From Streptomyces sp. NRRL F-2580 (GTDB taxonomy: Bacteria > Actinomycetota > Actinomycetes > Streptomycetales > Streptomycetaceae), in assembly GCF_000720115.1 (NCBI RefSeq), contig NZ_JOIR01000023.1, positions 43,338 through 107,337 of the forward strand: 64,000 nt of DNA. Direction: 5' to 3'. The notes under the pieces are model-generated. The model had not been told where the DNA came from, did not search any database, and was given only the letters and a program-made list of their open reading frames with translations. The translations under genes and the position numbers were made by a program. Position 1 is the first letter of the stretch; every line of letters starts with the position of its first letter. Shown piece by piece: positions 36,257 to 45,035 of the stretch.

Positions 36257-37282
36257 ATGCCCGCCCAGCAGCCCGCAGTCTCGGTGATCATGCCGGTGCT
36301 CAATGAGGAGCACTACCTCCGCGATTCCGTCCGCCACATCCTGGAACAGGAGTATGCGGGCGAGATGGAGGTGGTGATCGCACTCGGGCCGTCCACGGAC
36401 CGCACCGACGAGATCGCCGCCGAACTCGTCGCCGAGGATCCCCGAGTCCACACCGTCCCGAATCCCACCGGCCGGACCCCGGCGGCGCTCAACGCCGCCA
36501 TCAAGGCTTCGCGTCACCCGATCGTGGTACGCGTCGACGGCCACGGCATGCTCTCGCCGAACTACATCGCCACCGCCGTCCGCCTGCTGGACGAGACCGG
36601 TGCGCAGAACGTCGGCGGGATCATGCACGCCGAAGGCGAGAACGCCTGGGAAGAGGCCGTCGCCGCCGCGATGACCTCCAAGATCGGCGTGGGCAACGCG
36701 CCCTTCCACACCGGCGGCCAGGCGGGACCGGCCGAGACCGTCTACCTCGGCGTCTTCCGCCGTGAGGCGCTGGAACAGCAGGGCGGTTACAACGAGGAGT
36801 TCATCCGCGCCCAGGACTGGGAGCTGAACTTCCGCATCCGCGAAGCCGGCGGTCTGATCTGGTTCTCGCCGGAGCTGAAGGTCCAGTACCGCCCCAGGCG
36901 CTCCGTCAAGGCCCTGGCCAAGCAGTACAAGGACTACGGGCGCTGGCGGCACGTGGTGGCCCGCTACCACTCGGGCTCCATCAACCTGCGCTACCTGGCC
37001 CCGCCGACCCTCGTCTGCGCGCTCGCCGCGGGCGTGGTCGTGGGCGTGGCGGTCACCCCCCTGGGCTTCGCCGTCCCGGCCGGCTACCTCGCGGCGATCG
37101 CCGTGGGCTCCGTACCGGCCGGCAAGGGGCTGCCGCCGAAGGCGCGGGCGCAGATCCCCGTCGCCCTCGCGACCATGCACCTGTGCTGGGGCTTCGGCTT
37201 CCTGACCAGCCCGCGGGCCCTGGCGAACAAGCTCATCGCCAGCCGCCGCCCGGCCGTGCGCCGGGACTCCTCGCAGGTCTGA
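36257..37282 (+). CDS. family 2 glycosyltransferase, membrane-associated
   Basis: A 341-aa inverting glycosyltransferase. The start ATG 36257 has AAGGA six bases upstream. The GT-A fold shows VSVIMPVLNEEHYLRDSVRHIL, EVVIALGPSTDRTDEI, the DXD-like VRVDGHGMLSP and acceptor motifs AETVYLGVFRREALEQQGGYNEEFIRAQDWELNFRIREAGG, followed by the RxxKALAKQYKDYGRWRH region. Three hydrophobic segments near the C-terminus (residues 250-325) should hold it at the membrane. It resembles ExoA-type exopolysaccharide glycosyltransferases. Placed among LCP genes, it probably builds a wall-linked or secreted glycan. A strong terminator follows. Confidence 0.88.
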   Translation: MPAQQPAVSVIMPVLNEEHYLRDSVRHILEQEYAGEMEVVIALGPSTDRTDEIAAELVAEDPRVHTVPNPTGRTPAALNAAIKASRHPIVVRVDGHGMLSPNYIATAVRLLDETGAQNVGGIMHAEGENAWEEAVAAAMTSKIGVGNAPFHTGGQAGPAETVYLGVFRREALEQQGGYNEEFIRAQDWELNFRIREAGGLIWFSPELKVQYRPRRSVKALAKQYKDYGRWRHVVARYHSGSINLRYLAPPTLVCALAAGVVVGVAVTPLGFAVPAGYLAAIAVGSVPAGKGLPPKARAQIPVALATMHLCWGFGFLTSPRALANKLIASRRPAVRRDSSQV

Positions 37283-37304
37283 CCCGCGCGTCGGGACGTA
37301 CGGA

Positions 37305-37347
37305 GGGCCCGGCGCGGGGCTGTGTGAACAGCCTCCGCGCCGGGCCC
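37305..37347. terminator. bidirectional terminator
   Basis: GGGCCCGGCGCGG (from 37305) pairs with CCGCGCCGGGCCC (to 37347), extended by GCTGT/ACAGC around a GTGA loop with a one-base bulge. It lies between convergent GT2 and LCP3 genes. Confidence 0.88.
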
Positions 37348-37378
37348 CTTCCGCGTGCTCAGGGGGTCCGGGGACCCG

Positions 37379-39091
37379 CTACCAGGTGAAGCCCGGCTGG
37401 ATCGGCATGCAGGCCTTGTCGTTGTCGCCGTTGAGCGCGTGGGCGGACGTCGGGGCCACGCTCGGGGCGGGCGGCGGCGGGGCCGGCGCGTCGCCGGTCC
37501 GCCAGTCCTTGCCGACGAACAGGACGATCCCGGCCACCTGGTCGGACTTCTGCACCGAGGCGGCGGGCAGGCCCAGCGCCGTGGCCAGGGCCGCCGCGTC
37601 GGCCGCCTGGCCGTCGGTGGCGAAGCGGACCACCGTGGTGTCCTCAGCGCCCGTCTGGCTGTCCGCGCCGGCCTTGGTGAAGCCCTTGGCGGCGAGCAGC
37701 GCCGCCACGTCGTTCGCCCGGTTCTTGACCCTGGCCTGGGCGCCGTCCTTGCCGCCCGTGGAGTTGCGCACGCTGACCACGATCTTCGCCGGCGCGGCCG
37801 CGGGGGCCGTGGTCGGGGCGGTGGTCGGCTGCTGGGCCGGGGCGGACGGGGCACCGCTCGCGCCCGGCGAGGGAGAGGCGCCGCCCTCCGGGGTGCCGGA
37901 GCCCTTGCCGTCGAGCGCGATGTCCTCGCGGACCATCCGGAACAGGTCCTCGGCCTCGCCCGCCATGGGCTCGACGCGTCCGTCCATCCCGGGCTTCGTG
38001 CTGTAGACCCAGGGCATGGTGGTCATGGTGATGCGCCCCGGCGGAACCTTCTTGAGCTCCATGCTGAGGTCGTACAGCTTGTCGATCTTGTTCAGGCCGG
38101 TGTCCACGACCATGGCCTGGATCGCCGCCTGCGCCAGGCTGTTGAGCTTCACCGGGTTGGTGAGCTTGGCGTTCTTGCGGAACTCCCGGGCCATCGAGTT
38201 CATGTACTGGTGCTGGGCGTGGGTGCGCCCGATGTCGGTGCCGTCCTCGAAGCCGTAGCGGGTGCGCAGCCACTGCAGGGCCACCTCGCCCTGGATGATG
38301 TTCTCGCCCTTCGGCAGCTTCAGGCCCGAGCCCTTGCCGTCACGGGTGCGGGAGTGCACGTTCTGCTCGACGCAGACCGGGACGCCGCCGATGGCGTCCG
38401 CCATGGACACCACACCCTTGAAGTCGATCATCATGAAGTGATCGATGGGGATCTTGGTCAGCTCGGTCCACGCGGCGACGGTGCAGCCCGGTCCGCCGCG
38501 CTGGAGGGACTCGTTCGTCTGGACGAGCCCCTTGCTGGCGGGGTGCACCTTGCCGCCCGGCTCGGTGCACTTGGGCATCATCAGCATCGTGTCGCGCGGC
38601 ATCGAGACCACCGACATGTTGCTGCGGTCGGCGGACAGGTGCAGCAGCATCTGCACGTCCGCGAGGGGCGGGCCGTCGAAGGTGTTCGTGGCCCCGCCCA
38701 GCGCCTGGTTCTCCGCGTCGTTGCGCGCGTCGGAGCCGATGAGCAGGATGTTCAGCGGGGTCTGCCCGAAGGCGTTGGGCTTGGAACCGCCCAGTTTGGT
38801 CTCGCCGAGGTTCAGCGCGTCCGTCTGGATGCTGCCGTTCAGATGGCGGTAGTACAGGTATCCCGCCGCCGCCGTCCCGAGTATGAGCAGGGACAGGACG
38901 GAGGACACCCAGCGCAGCACGCGCCGCCGCCCCCGCCTGGTGGGGCGCTGGCGGGCGGCCGCACGCCGGACGGCTCTGGAGCCGCCCCGTGGTGCGGGCA
39001 CCACGCCGGGCGCGTCCGCCCCGCCACCGGGTATGTCGTCCCCGGCGGCCTGGGCGGTCGCCCCCTCCCCCCGCACGCTGCTGTGCCTCAC
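37379..39091 (-). CDS. LCP family wall-glycopolymer ligase 3, with LytR_C domain
   Basis: A 570-aa protein starting at GTG 39091 behind GAGGGGGG. An Arg-rich cytoplasmic N-terminus is followed by one membrane helix (VSSVLSLLILGTAAAGYLYY). LCP motifs: LNILLIGSDARNDAENQALGG, ADVQMLLHLSADRSNMSVVSMPRDTMLMMPKC, LQRGGPGCTVAAWTELTKIPIDHFMMIDFKGVVSMADAIGGVPVCV and VALQWLRTRYGFEDGTDIGRTHAQHQYM. A Pro/Ala/Thr-rich hinge joins a LytR_C domain (KIVVSVRNSTGGKDGAQARVKNRANDVAALLAAKGF). The end is DKACMPIQPGFTW, with a cysteine near the end. It lies 60 bp after LCP4 and is probably co-transcribed with it. Confidence 0.93.
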   Translation of the reverse strand: MRHSSVRGEGATAQAAGDDIPGGGADAPGVVPAPRGGSRAVRRAAARQRPTRRGRRRVLRWVSSVLSLLILGTAAAGYLYYRHLNGSIQTDALNLGETKLGGSKPNAFGQTPLNILLIGSDARNDAENQALGGATNTFDGPPLADVQMLLHLSADRSNMSVVSMPRDTMLMMPKCTEPGGKVHPASKGLVQTNESLQRGGPGCTVAAWTELTKIPIDHFMMIDFKGVVSMADAIGGVPVCVEQNVHSRTRDGKGSGLKLPKGENIIQGEVALQWLRTRYGFEDGTDIGRTHAQHQYMNSMAREFRKNAKLTNPVKLNSLAQAAIQAMVVDTGLNKIDKLYDLSMELKKVPPGRITMTTMPWVYSTKPGMDGRVEPMAGEAEDLFRMVREDIALDGKGSGTPEGGASPSPGASGAPSAPAQQPTTAPTTAPAAAPAKIVVSVRNSTGGKDGAQARVKNRANDVAALLAAKGFTKAGADSQTGAEDTTVVRFATDGQAADAAALATALGLPAASVQKSDQVAGIVLFVGKDWRTGDAPAPPPPAPSVAPTSAHALNGDNDKACMPIQPGFTW

Positions 39092-39151
39092 GCGTCCCCC
39101 CTCAAGATCCTGCTTGGTCGTGTGTGTGCCGGTACGACCGGCTGCGTCCCG

Positions 39152-40891
39152 CTACTTGGCGCAGATCGCCTTGTCGGCCTGGGCCTGCTGGACGTCCTCC
39201 GGAAGCTGCTGCGGGACCGGCGCCCCGAGCGGTGCCCCCGGCTTGTCGAAGTCCGGCCCCAGCGTCAGCTTCAACGGGGCCTTCGCCGCCGCGTCCGCCG
39301 TCCCCATCTTCAGTGCGGTGGCCGGCAGCCCCAGGGCGTCCGCGAGCGCCCGGGCCTGGTCGGCCTGGTTGGGCGCGTACTCCAGCTGCGTGGCACCGAC
39401 CTTCGCCGGGGCGTTGCCCTGGTTGCTGGACTTGGACATCCCCTTGGTGTTCTGCAGCCAGTTCAAAGTGGTGGAGGCCGCGCCCGAGGGCCCGCCGCCG
39501 TTGTAGACGCTCACCCGCACGTCCGCCGCGGGCGCCCGGTTGCCCTGGAGCAGCGCGTCCTGCTTGGCCTTCGCGTCCGCGTCGGCCGCCTCCTTCGCCG
39601 CCTGCTCCTTCTTCTCGACCTCCGTGAGCGAGACGTCCCCCCGGATCATCTGCAGCAGCGGGTCGGCCAGGGACTTCTCGACGACGACGGTCGCCTTCTT
39701 GCCCTCCGGTTCGGCCGGATTGTCCTTCACGGGCAGGGTGGTGAAGGTGACGTTCTTCGTGTCGATGTTCTTCAGCTCGCCGGCCAGGTCGGTGAGTTTG
39801 GAGATGGACCCGATCCCCGAGTCCACGCCCAGCGACTTGGTGGCCGCCTCCGCGAGGGACAGGAACTTCTTGGGACTGGTCAGCGTCTCCTTGGACTTCA
39901 TCTCACGCATCATCGAACCCAGGAACTGCTGCTGGATCCTGATCCGGTCGAGGTCGCTGTTGTTGCCGAAGCCGTGCCGGGTACGGACGAAGGCCAGGGC
40001 CTGCTCGCCCTCCAGCCGGTGTTCGCCGGGGCCCAGCTTGAGGTGCGAACCCTCCTCGTCGTTCACGGCCTTGTCCAGGCACACCGGTACGCCGCCGACC
40101 GCCGTGCTCAACGTCTTGACGGCGTTGAAGTCGGCCATCATGAAGTGGTCGACCTCGATCCCGGTGAGTTCCTTGACCGTGCGCATGGTGCAGCCCGCGT
40201 CCCGGCCCTCCTGGCCCAGGCTGGTGTTGAAGCGGGTGTTCTTGACGGGCGGGATCGTCTTCGTCGAACCGTCGGGCTGCTTCGTCGGGCAGGCCGGGAT
40301 GTTGGTGATCAGGTCGCGGGGGATGGACAGTGCGGTCGCGTTCGTCCGGTCCTTCGAGACGTGGAACAGGATCGTGGTGTCGGCGTGGCCGACGCTGTCC
40401 TTGTCCCCGTAGCCCTCGTTGCCGGCGCCGCTGCGCTTGTCGGTGCCGATGACCAGGATGTTGATGGGCTGGTCCTTCTTGAAACCGCCCGTGCCCGCTC
40501 CCGCGACGTCGGTGACGCTCAGGTTGCCGTTCAGGTGGTCGTAGTAGAGGTACGCCGCCGTGGCGCCGCCGACCAGCAGGAGCGCCAGCGTCCCGCTGGT
40601 GATCAGCAGCGCCTTCTTACGGCGTCCGCCGCCACCGCCGCCCTTGCGGGAGCGGCCGCCGCGCCGGCCGGGCGGGCCGTCGCCGCGGCGCGGCTTCGGT
40701 ACACCGGGGGAGGGGGCGGTGGGAGCGGCAGGGGCCGACGCGGTTCTGCGGGGCGCGGCGACCCGGGGCCGCTGCTGCGCCTGCGCAGCGGAGTCGCCCA
40801 GTTGCAGTTCGTAGCTGCCTGTGCGGGGGTTGAGCACCCACTGGTCGGCGGGGTCGATCTCGTCCGCCCGTCCACGGCTTTGCGCATCCAC
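39152..40891 (-). CDS. LCP family wall-glycopolymer ligase 4, with LytR_C domain
   Basis: A 579-aa protein from GTG 40891 with GGAGG 12 bases upstream. The N-terminal 85 residues are soluble and end in a basic Gly/Arg/Lys run before the membrane helix (ALLITSGTLALLLVGGATAAYLYY). LCP motifs: INILVIGTDKRSG, ADTTILFHVSKDRTNATALSIPRDLITNIPAC, GRDAGCTMRTVKELTGIEVDHFMMADFNAVKTLSTAVGGVPVCL and QALAFVRTRHGFGNNSDLDRIRIQQQF. A charged helix (VEKKEQAAKEAADADAKAKQDALL) links to the LytR_C domain. It ends KAICAK. The initial DEIDPADQWVLNPRTGSYELQLG is a pattern seen in streptomycete LCP proteins. Confidence 0.93.
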   Translation of the reverse strand: MDAQSRGRADEIDPADQWVLNPRTGSYELQLGDSAAQAQQRPRVAAPRRTASAPAAPTAPSPGVPKPRRGDGPPGRRGGRSRKGGGGGGRRKKALLITSGTLALLLVGGATAAYLYYDHLNGNLSVTDVAGAGTGGFKKDQPINILVIGTDKRSGAGNEGYGDKDSVGHADTTILFHVSKDRTNATALSIPRDLITNIPACPTKQPDGSTKTIPPVKNTRFNTSLGQEGRDAGCTMRTVKELTGIEVDHFMMADFNAVKTLSTAVGGVPVCLDKAVNDEEGSHLKLGPGEHRLEGEQALAFVRTRHGFGNNSDLDRIRIQQQFLGSMMREMKSKETLTSPKKFLSLAEAATKSLGVDSGIGSISKLTDLAGELKNIDTKNVTFTTLPVKDNPAEPEGKKATVVVEKSLADPLLQMIRGDVSLTEVEKKEQAAKEAADADAKAKQDALLQGNRAPAADVRVSVYNGGGPSGAASTTLNWLQNTKGMSKSSNQGNAPAKVGATQLEYAPNQADQARALADALGLPATALKMGTADAAAKAPLKLTLGPDFDKPGAPLGAPVPQQLPEDVQQAQADKAICAK

Positions 40892-41113
40892 GGTTGCTCG
40901 AATCCTCCGTCGGTGCCTCGCGACGCGCCTCCCCCAGGCGCCCGGTCAACGATCCGGCTGCTGGCGCCCGGTCTCTGGTCCGGCCGGGCACCGGATCGCT
41001 CACCTTATCCGCCCTGTTCAGCCGCAAACCATGCTGGTGACAAATTCCACTCCCCTTATAACGGGGTGAACCGCCCATCCCACTCGGTTCGGTCACCGGC
41101 TTTTGGGATTGCT
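40892..41113. other. 222-bp gap between LCP5 and LCP4
   Basis: This gap should hold the leftward promoter of LCP4-LCP3. An AT-rich CCCCTTATAACGGGG element (about 41053-41067) is the only notable feature. No gene or clear sigma-factor consensus was found. Confidence 0.4.
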
Positions 41114-42412
41114 TTACCGGCAGTCGGCGTTCTCCGCCGTGGTGCCGGTAAAGGTGGGGACGGGAACGGGGGGTGTGACGGTTCCCCCGGTGGCCGTCCC
41201 GGCCGTCGCGGCCGGTTCGGTGCCGTCCGTGGGCTCGGGCGTGAGGGCGGGCGGGGGCGTGGCCGAGGGGGTGGCGGAGGCGGCGCCGGAGGATGTGGGC
41301 GCGGGTGTGGCCGAGGGCGCGGATGTGGGCGTGGTCACGGCCTCCGGCGGGGCGACCGTCACCGGCTGGTCCGTCCGCAACTGCTGGAACAGCCGCGCCG
41401 CGTCCGGCTCCGCCAGCTCGTCCCGGTTCGGGTCGGCGGAGTAGGGCCGGCGGGGCACGGTCAGGAACTTCACCTGGTCCGTCGGTATGTCCCGCATGCC
41501 GCGCACGAGTTCGTACAGGCCGCGCAGCGAGGCCAGTCCGGGGTCCGTGGTCACCGAGGAGGTCGCCGCGTCCAGCAGCGGGTACAGCCGGGCCGGATTC
41601 AGCAGGACCCCGTTGCTCTTCACCTTCTTGACGAGCGAGCCGAGGAACTGCTGCTGGCGCTCCATCCGTTCGGTGTCACTGCCGTTGCCCAGGCTGTACC
41701 GGGCGCGGACGAAACCCAGCGACTGCTCGCCCTGGAGGGTCTGCCGCCCGGCGGCCAGCCTCAGCTTGGCCTCGGAGTCGTTCACCGGCTCCTTGAGGCA
41801 GATCTCGACCCCGCCGATGGCGTCGACCATCTTCTTGAACCCGCCGAAGTCGATCACCATGTGGTGGTCGACGCGGATCCCGGTGAGCTTCTCCACGGTA
41901 CGGATCGTGCAGGCGGCCCCGCCCCACTGGAACGCCCAGTTGAACTGCGCGAACCGGTCGCCGGTGCGGCTCCCGTCCGCCTTCAGGCAGGGCGGGACCT
42001 CCGTCATCAGGTCCCGCGGTATCGACACCGCCGTCGCGCTCCTGCGGTCCTCCGGCAGGTGCAGCAGGATCGTGGTGTCCGAGCGCTCGGTTCCCTCGTC
42101 CTGCCCGTACGGGGCGTTGTCCTTGCCGGAGCGCGAGTCCGAGCCGATCAGCAGGATGTTCTGGGAGCCGCTGGCGAGGTGCGCCGGGCGGTCGCGTTCG
42201 TAGCGGCCCAGCTCGGCCGCCGCGGAGGTGTCCTCGGTGATGTTCCCGTCGAGCTTGTTGTAGAGCCACCAGCCACTGGCCGCCCCCGCCAGGACCAGGA
42301 GGGCCAGTCCGAGGCCGATCCAGCGCAGCAGCCGGCGCCGTCGGGTCCGCGGGGGCCGTCCGGCTCCCGCGGCCCCACCGGTGGCGCCCGGTATGCCTGC
42401 GCTGCCCGTCAC
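41114..42412 (-). CDS. LCP family wall-glycopolymer ligase 5
   Basis: A 432-aa protein. GTG 42412 is chosen for its GAGGGGA about ten bases upstream; the open frame continues further only by base composition. An Arg-rich N-terminus leads to the membrane helix (WIGLGLALLVLAGAASGWWLY). LCP motifs: SQNILLIGSDSRSGKDNAPYG, SDTTILLHLPEDRRSATAVSIPRDLMTEVPPC, AACTIRTVEKLTGIRVDHHMVIDFGGFKKMVDAIGGVEICL and QSLGFVRARYSLGNGSDTERMERQQQF. In place of LytR_C it has a Pro/Thr/Ala-rich tail of about 90 residues, perhaps wall-spanning, ending AENADCR. The terminal cysteine is therefore kept even without the LytR_C domain. Confidence 0.92.
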   Translation of the reverse strand: MTGSAGIPGATGGAAGAGRPPRTRRRRLLRWIGLGLALLVLAGAASGWWLYNKLDGNITEDTSAAAELGRYERDRPAHLASGSQNILLIGSDSRSGKDNAPYGQDEGTERSDTTILLHLPEDRRSATAVSIPRDLMTEVPPCLKADGSRTGDRFAQFNWAFQWGGAACTIRTVEKLTGIRVDHHMVIDFGGFKKMVDAIGGVEICLKEPVNDSEAKLRLAAGRQTLQGEQSLGFVRARYSLGNGSDTERMERQQQFLGSLVKKVKSNGVLLNPARLYPLLDAATSSVTTDPGLASLRGLYELVRGMRDIPTDQVKFLTVPRRPYSADPNRDELAEPDAARLFQQLRTDQPVTVAPPEAVTTPTSAPSATPAPTSSGAASATPSATPPPALTPEPTDGTEPAATAGTATGGTVTPPVPVPTFTGTTAENADCR

Positions 42413-42708
42413 TGGCGTCCGTCCCCTCGCCGCTACGACCTCAGGCCCGGCCGTACGGGGGAGTGCGGCCACTGCCGATCCTGCCCCCGGACCACCGGAG
42501 CAGCCTGGGGGCGGGGGTCTGTCTAGGGCCGTCCGGGTGACAAATCGCCCGTTCCCGCAGTTGAGCGGTGTGGGTGACGGGCGCGGGCACGCACGCCTTG
42601 ACCGGCCCGGGCGGGGACCCCGGACGGCCTGCCCCCGGTCCGGACGGCCTGCCCCGGCCCGGACGACCCGGGCAGGGACCGCGGGCGGCCCGGACGGCGC
42701 TGGACGGG
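42413..42708. other. 296-bp gap with short GC-rich direct repeats
   Basis: No gene is supported. GGACGGCCTGCCCC occurs twice (about 42622-42655), and CGGTGTGGGTGACG occurs both here (near 42566) and across the stop codon of the following leftward gene (near 42714). It should contain the promoter of LCP5 and the terminator of the TIGR03089-type gene. Confidence 0.5.
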
Positions 42709-43461
42709 CTACACGGTGTGGGTGACGCGCTCGCTCTCGGTCCGCTGGGCCAGCGCCTGCGCCGACAGCCGGTCCAGGTTCCGGCACAGCACCACGGACC
42801 CGCCCGCGGCCAGCGGGGCGTAGAGCCCGGCCGAGAGCCCGTCCCAGGTGTCGTAGCCGAGCCCGGTCAGCACCCGCGTCTGCGCACCGAGGCCGAGCTT
42901 CACCGCGTCCTCGCGGGCGCGCGCGGTGAGCGCCGCGTACGAGAGCTCCTCGCCGCCGATCACCAGCCCGGGGTCGTCGGCGTTCACCGGCGCGAAGGGG
43001 GCGAAGCGGTCGCCCTGGCCAGGCACCTCCACCGCGTAGTCCGCGTACCCGGCCGGCGGCGCCTGCGGGAAGCGCCCGCCCAGCGGCCGCAGCGCGAGCG
43101 CCATCCGCTCGCCCTGGCACGCGAGACCCTGCTCCAGCGTGTCCGGCCCGCTGACGACGAGGTCCGCACCGGCCGGATCGCCGCCGATCTCGGCCACGAC
43201 CCCGACCGAGGCGCAGGCGAGCAGCCAGACCGCACTCTGCCAGTGCGCCGGGAGCAGCAGCGCGAGCCGGTCGCCGGGTTCGGCGCCCAGGTCGCCCTGG
43301 AGCAGATTGGCGGTCTTGGCCACCCAATTGGCGAAGGTCGCGACGGACAATTCGACGCGCTCGCCGGTGGCGTCGTCGTAGAAGGTGACGAGCGGGCGGC
43401 CCGGATCGGCGGCGAGCGCGGATCGCAGCAGGTCGGCAGGGGTGCGGTCAGTGGCGTTCAC
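42709..43461 (-). CDS. TIGR03089-type short acyl-adenylate-like protein
   Basis: A 250-aa protein from GTG 43461, which has TACCCT seven bases upstream and no ribosome site (leaderless candidate). It resembles the N-terminal part of AMP-forming ligases: PLVTFYDDATGERVELSVATFANWVAKTANLLQGDLGAEPGDRLALLLPAHWQSAVWLLACASVGVVAEIGGDPAGADLVV, then a C-terminal VNADDPGLVIGGEELSYAALTARA. It lacks the P-loop (TSGTTGxPK) and the C-terminal catalytic lysine domain, so it should not adenylate by itself. Such proteins are known in actinobacteria as the TIGR03089 family, of unknown function. Neighbours are LCP and amidase genes. Confidence 0.82.
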   Translation of the reverse strand: MNATDRTPADLLRSALAADPGRPLVTFYDDATGERVELSVATFANWVAKTANLLQGDLGAEPGDRLALLLPAHWQSAVWLLACASVGVVAEIGGDPAGADLVVSGPDTLEQGLACQGERMALALRPLGGRFPQAPPAGYADYAVEVPGQGDRFAPFAPVNADDPGLVIGGEELSYAALTARAREDAVKLGLGAQTRVLTGLGYDTWDGLSAGLYAPLAAGGSVVLCRNLDRLSAQALAQRTESERVTHTV

Positions 43462-43601
43462 CCGGCACAGGGTACGCGGGCCCGTCCCCCGTACGGGGGC
43501 CGTGGGCTCCACCGTACGGGGGAGGGGTACCCGGTCCGCCGCCGGACGCACCGTCAGTTCTCGGATGGCGCCGGGCCGTGCGGGTGCCCACCATCCTTTT
43601 C

Positions 43602-45008
43602 ATGCGTGGATTCCTTGCTTCCTCGATCGGCGTCGCGACGGCCGCCGCACTGGCCCTGCCCCTCGCGCTCCCTACTCAGGCCCTGGCCACTCCTTCCACG
43701 GGTGCGGTCGCTCCCGTGACCCCAGGCGGGTCCACCCAGTCGCTGCCGCTCGTTCCCCTGGGGCCCTCGGCGGACCGCACCCCCGGCGTGCCCGGCATGA
43801 GCGCCGCGCCCCGCGGGCCCGAGACGCAGGGCCTCGGCGCCCGCGAGGTCAAGACGTTCTCGCTGGTCGGCGTCGTCTGGGACGACGCCGGCACCGAACT
43901 CCACGGGCGCGTCCAGGTCCGTACCCGCTCCGCCCGGACCGCCACCTGGTCCGACTGGCAGGACGTCGAGATCCACAACAGCGAGCACGCGGCCGACCCC
44001 GGCGCGGCGGAACGCGCGTCCGGCCGCGTCCGCGGCGCCACCGCCCCGCTGTGGGTCGGCGAGTCCGACGGCGTCGAAGTCCGCGTCCAGGCGGAACCCG
44101 GCGACGCCCCGGCCACCCGCCCGGGATCCCGGCTGCCCTCGGGCATGCGGATCGAGCTCGTCGACCCGGGCGCGGACGCGCCCGTCAGGGCGGCGGACGG
44201 CAAGAACGGCGGCCCGGTGGGCGACGACAAGGGCGAGGTGGTCGCCCCGGGCATGACGATGGAGATGGCCGAATCCTCCGCGGCGAACGTGCCGCACGCC
44301 GCGCTCGGCGCCGACGAGATCCCGGAGCTGAACAAGGCCGACTCCACCGCCGACGCCGTCTTCGCGAGCGACGGCGAACTGACCGCGGCGGCCGCCCCGT
44401 TCATCGGCCCGCGCCCGCGCATCGTCACCCGCAAGGGATGGGGCGCCGACGAGTCCCTGCGCGAGAAGGCCTTCGTCTACACCAGCACGGTGAAGGCGGC
44501 CTTCGTCCACCACAGCGCCTCCGGCAACAACTACGCCTGCAAGGACGCCCCGGCGGTGCTGCGCAGCCTGTACCGCTACCACGTGATCAGCAGCGGCTGG
44601 CGCGACCTCGGCTACAACTTCGCCGTCGACAAGTGCGGCACCGTCTACGAGGGCCGCGCGGGCGGCGTCTCCAAGGCGGTGCTCGGCGCCCACACCATGG
44701 GCTTCAACACGAACAGCATGGGCGTCGTGGTGCTCGGCACCTACACCTCGGCTCCGCCCCCGGCCGTGGCGGTCGACGCGGTCGCCCGCCTCACGGCCTG
44801 GAAGCTCGGCCTCTTCGGCCGCGACCCGCGCGGGAAGACGACCCTGACGTCGGGCGGCGGCAACCGCTACCCCAAGGGCAAGAACGTGTCGATGAACGTC
44901 ATCTCGGGCCACCGCGACGGCTTCGCCACGGAATGCCCGGGCAAGAAGCTGTACGGCAAACTCCCGGCGACGCGGACGAACTCGGCAAAACTCCAAGGCC
45001 GCCCTTAG
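43602..45008 (+). CDS. secreted N-acetylmuramoyl-L-alanine amidase (PGRP/amidase_2)
   Basis: A 468-aa secreted hydrolase that cuts the amide between muramic acid and the stem peptide. Signal peptide at residues 1-29 (MRGFLASSIGVATAAALALPLALPTQALA). Residues 85-200 hold a beta-rich N-terminal domain (EVKTFSLVGVVWDDAGTELHGRVQVRTRSARTATWSDWQDVE). The catalytic PGRP domain (about 280-460) starts RPRIVTRKGWGADESLREKAFVYTSTVKAAFVHHSASG; zinc ligands are His in FVHHSAS, His in GAHTMGFNTNSMGVVVLG and Cys in FATECPGKKLY. The tyrosine near YNFAVDKCGTVYEGRAGG is also conserved. All ligands are intact, so it should be active. Confidence 0.94.
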   Translation: MRGFLASSIGVATAAALALPLALPTQALATPSTGAVAPVTPGGSTQSLPLVPLGPSADRTPGVPGMSAAPRGPETQGLGAREVKTFSLVGVVWDDAGTELHGRVQVRTRSARTATWSDWQDVEIHNSEHAADPGAAERASGRVRGATAPLWVGESDGVEVRVQAEPGDAPATRPGSRLPSGMRIELVDPGADAPVRAADGKNGGPVGDDKGEVVAPGMTMEMAESSAANVPHAALGADEIPELNKADSTADAVFASDGELTAAAAPFIGPRPRIVTRKGWGADESLREKAFVYTSTVKAAFVHHSASGNNYACKDAPAVLRSLYRYHVISSGWRDLGYNFAVDKCGTVYEGRAGGVSKAVLGAHTMGFNTNSMGVVVLGTYTSAPPPAVAVDAVARLTAWKLGLFGRDPRGKTTLTSGGGNRYPKGKNVSMNVISGHRDGFATECPGKKLYGKLPATRTNSAKLQGRP

Positions 45009-45035
45009 CCTCCGGCGGTCCGCAGGTTCGATCCG

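Noticed and set aside
37355..42526. A 1723-codon plus-strand open frame opposite the LCP genes
   Set aside because: It is antisense to three clear LCP genes, rich in Arg/Gly/Val/Leu with no domain; high-GC DNA keeps such frames open by codon bias.
41114..43327. A 737-residue version of LCP5
   Set aside because: The extra N-terminal 305 residues are antisense-like translation overlapping the TIGR03089-type gene; GTG 42412 with GAGGGGA gives a normal LCP protein.
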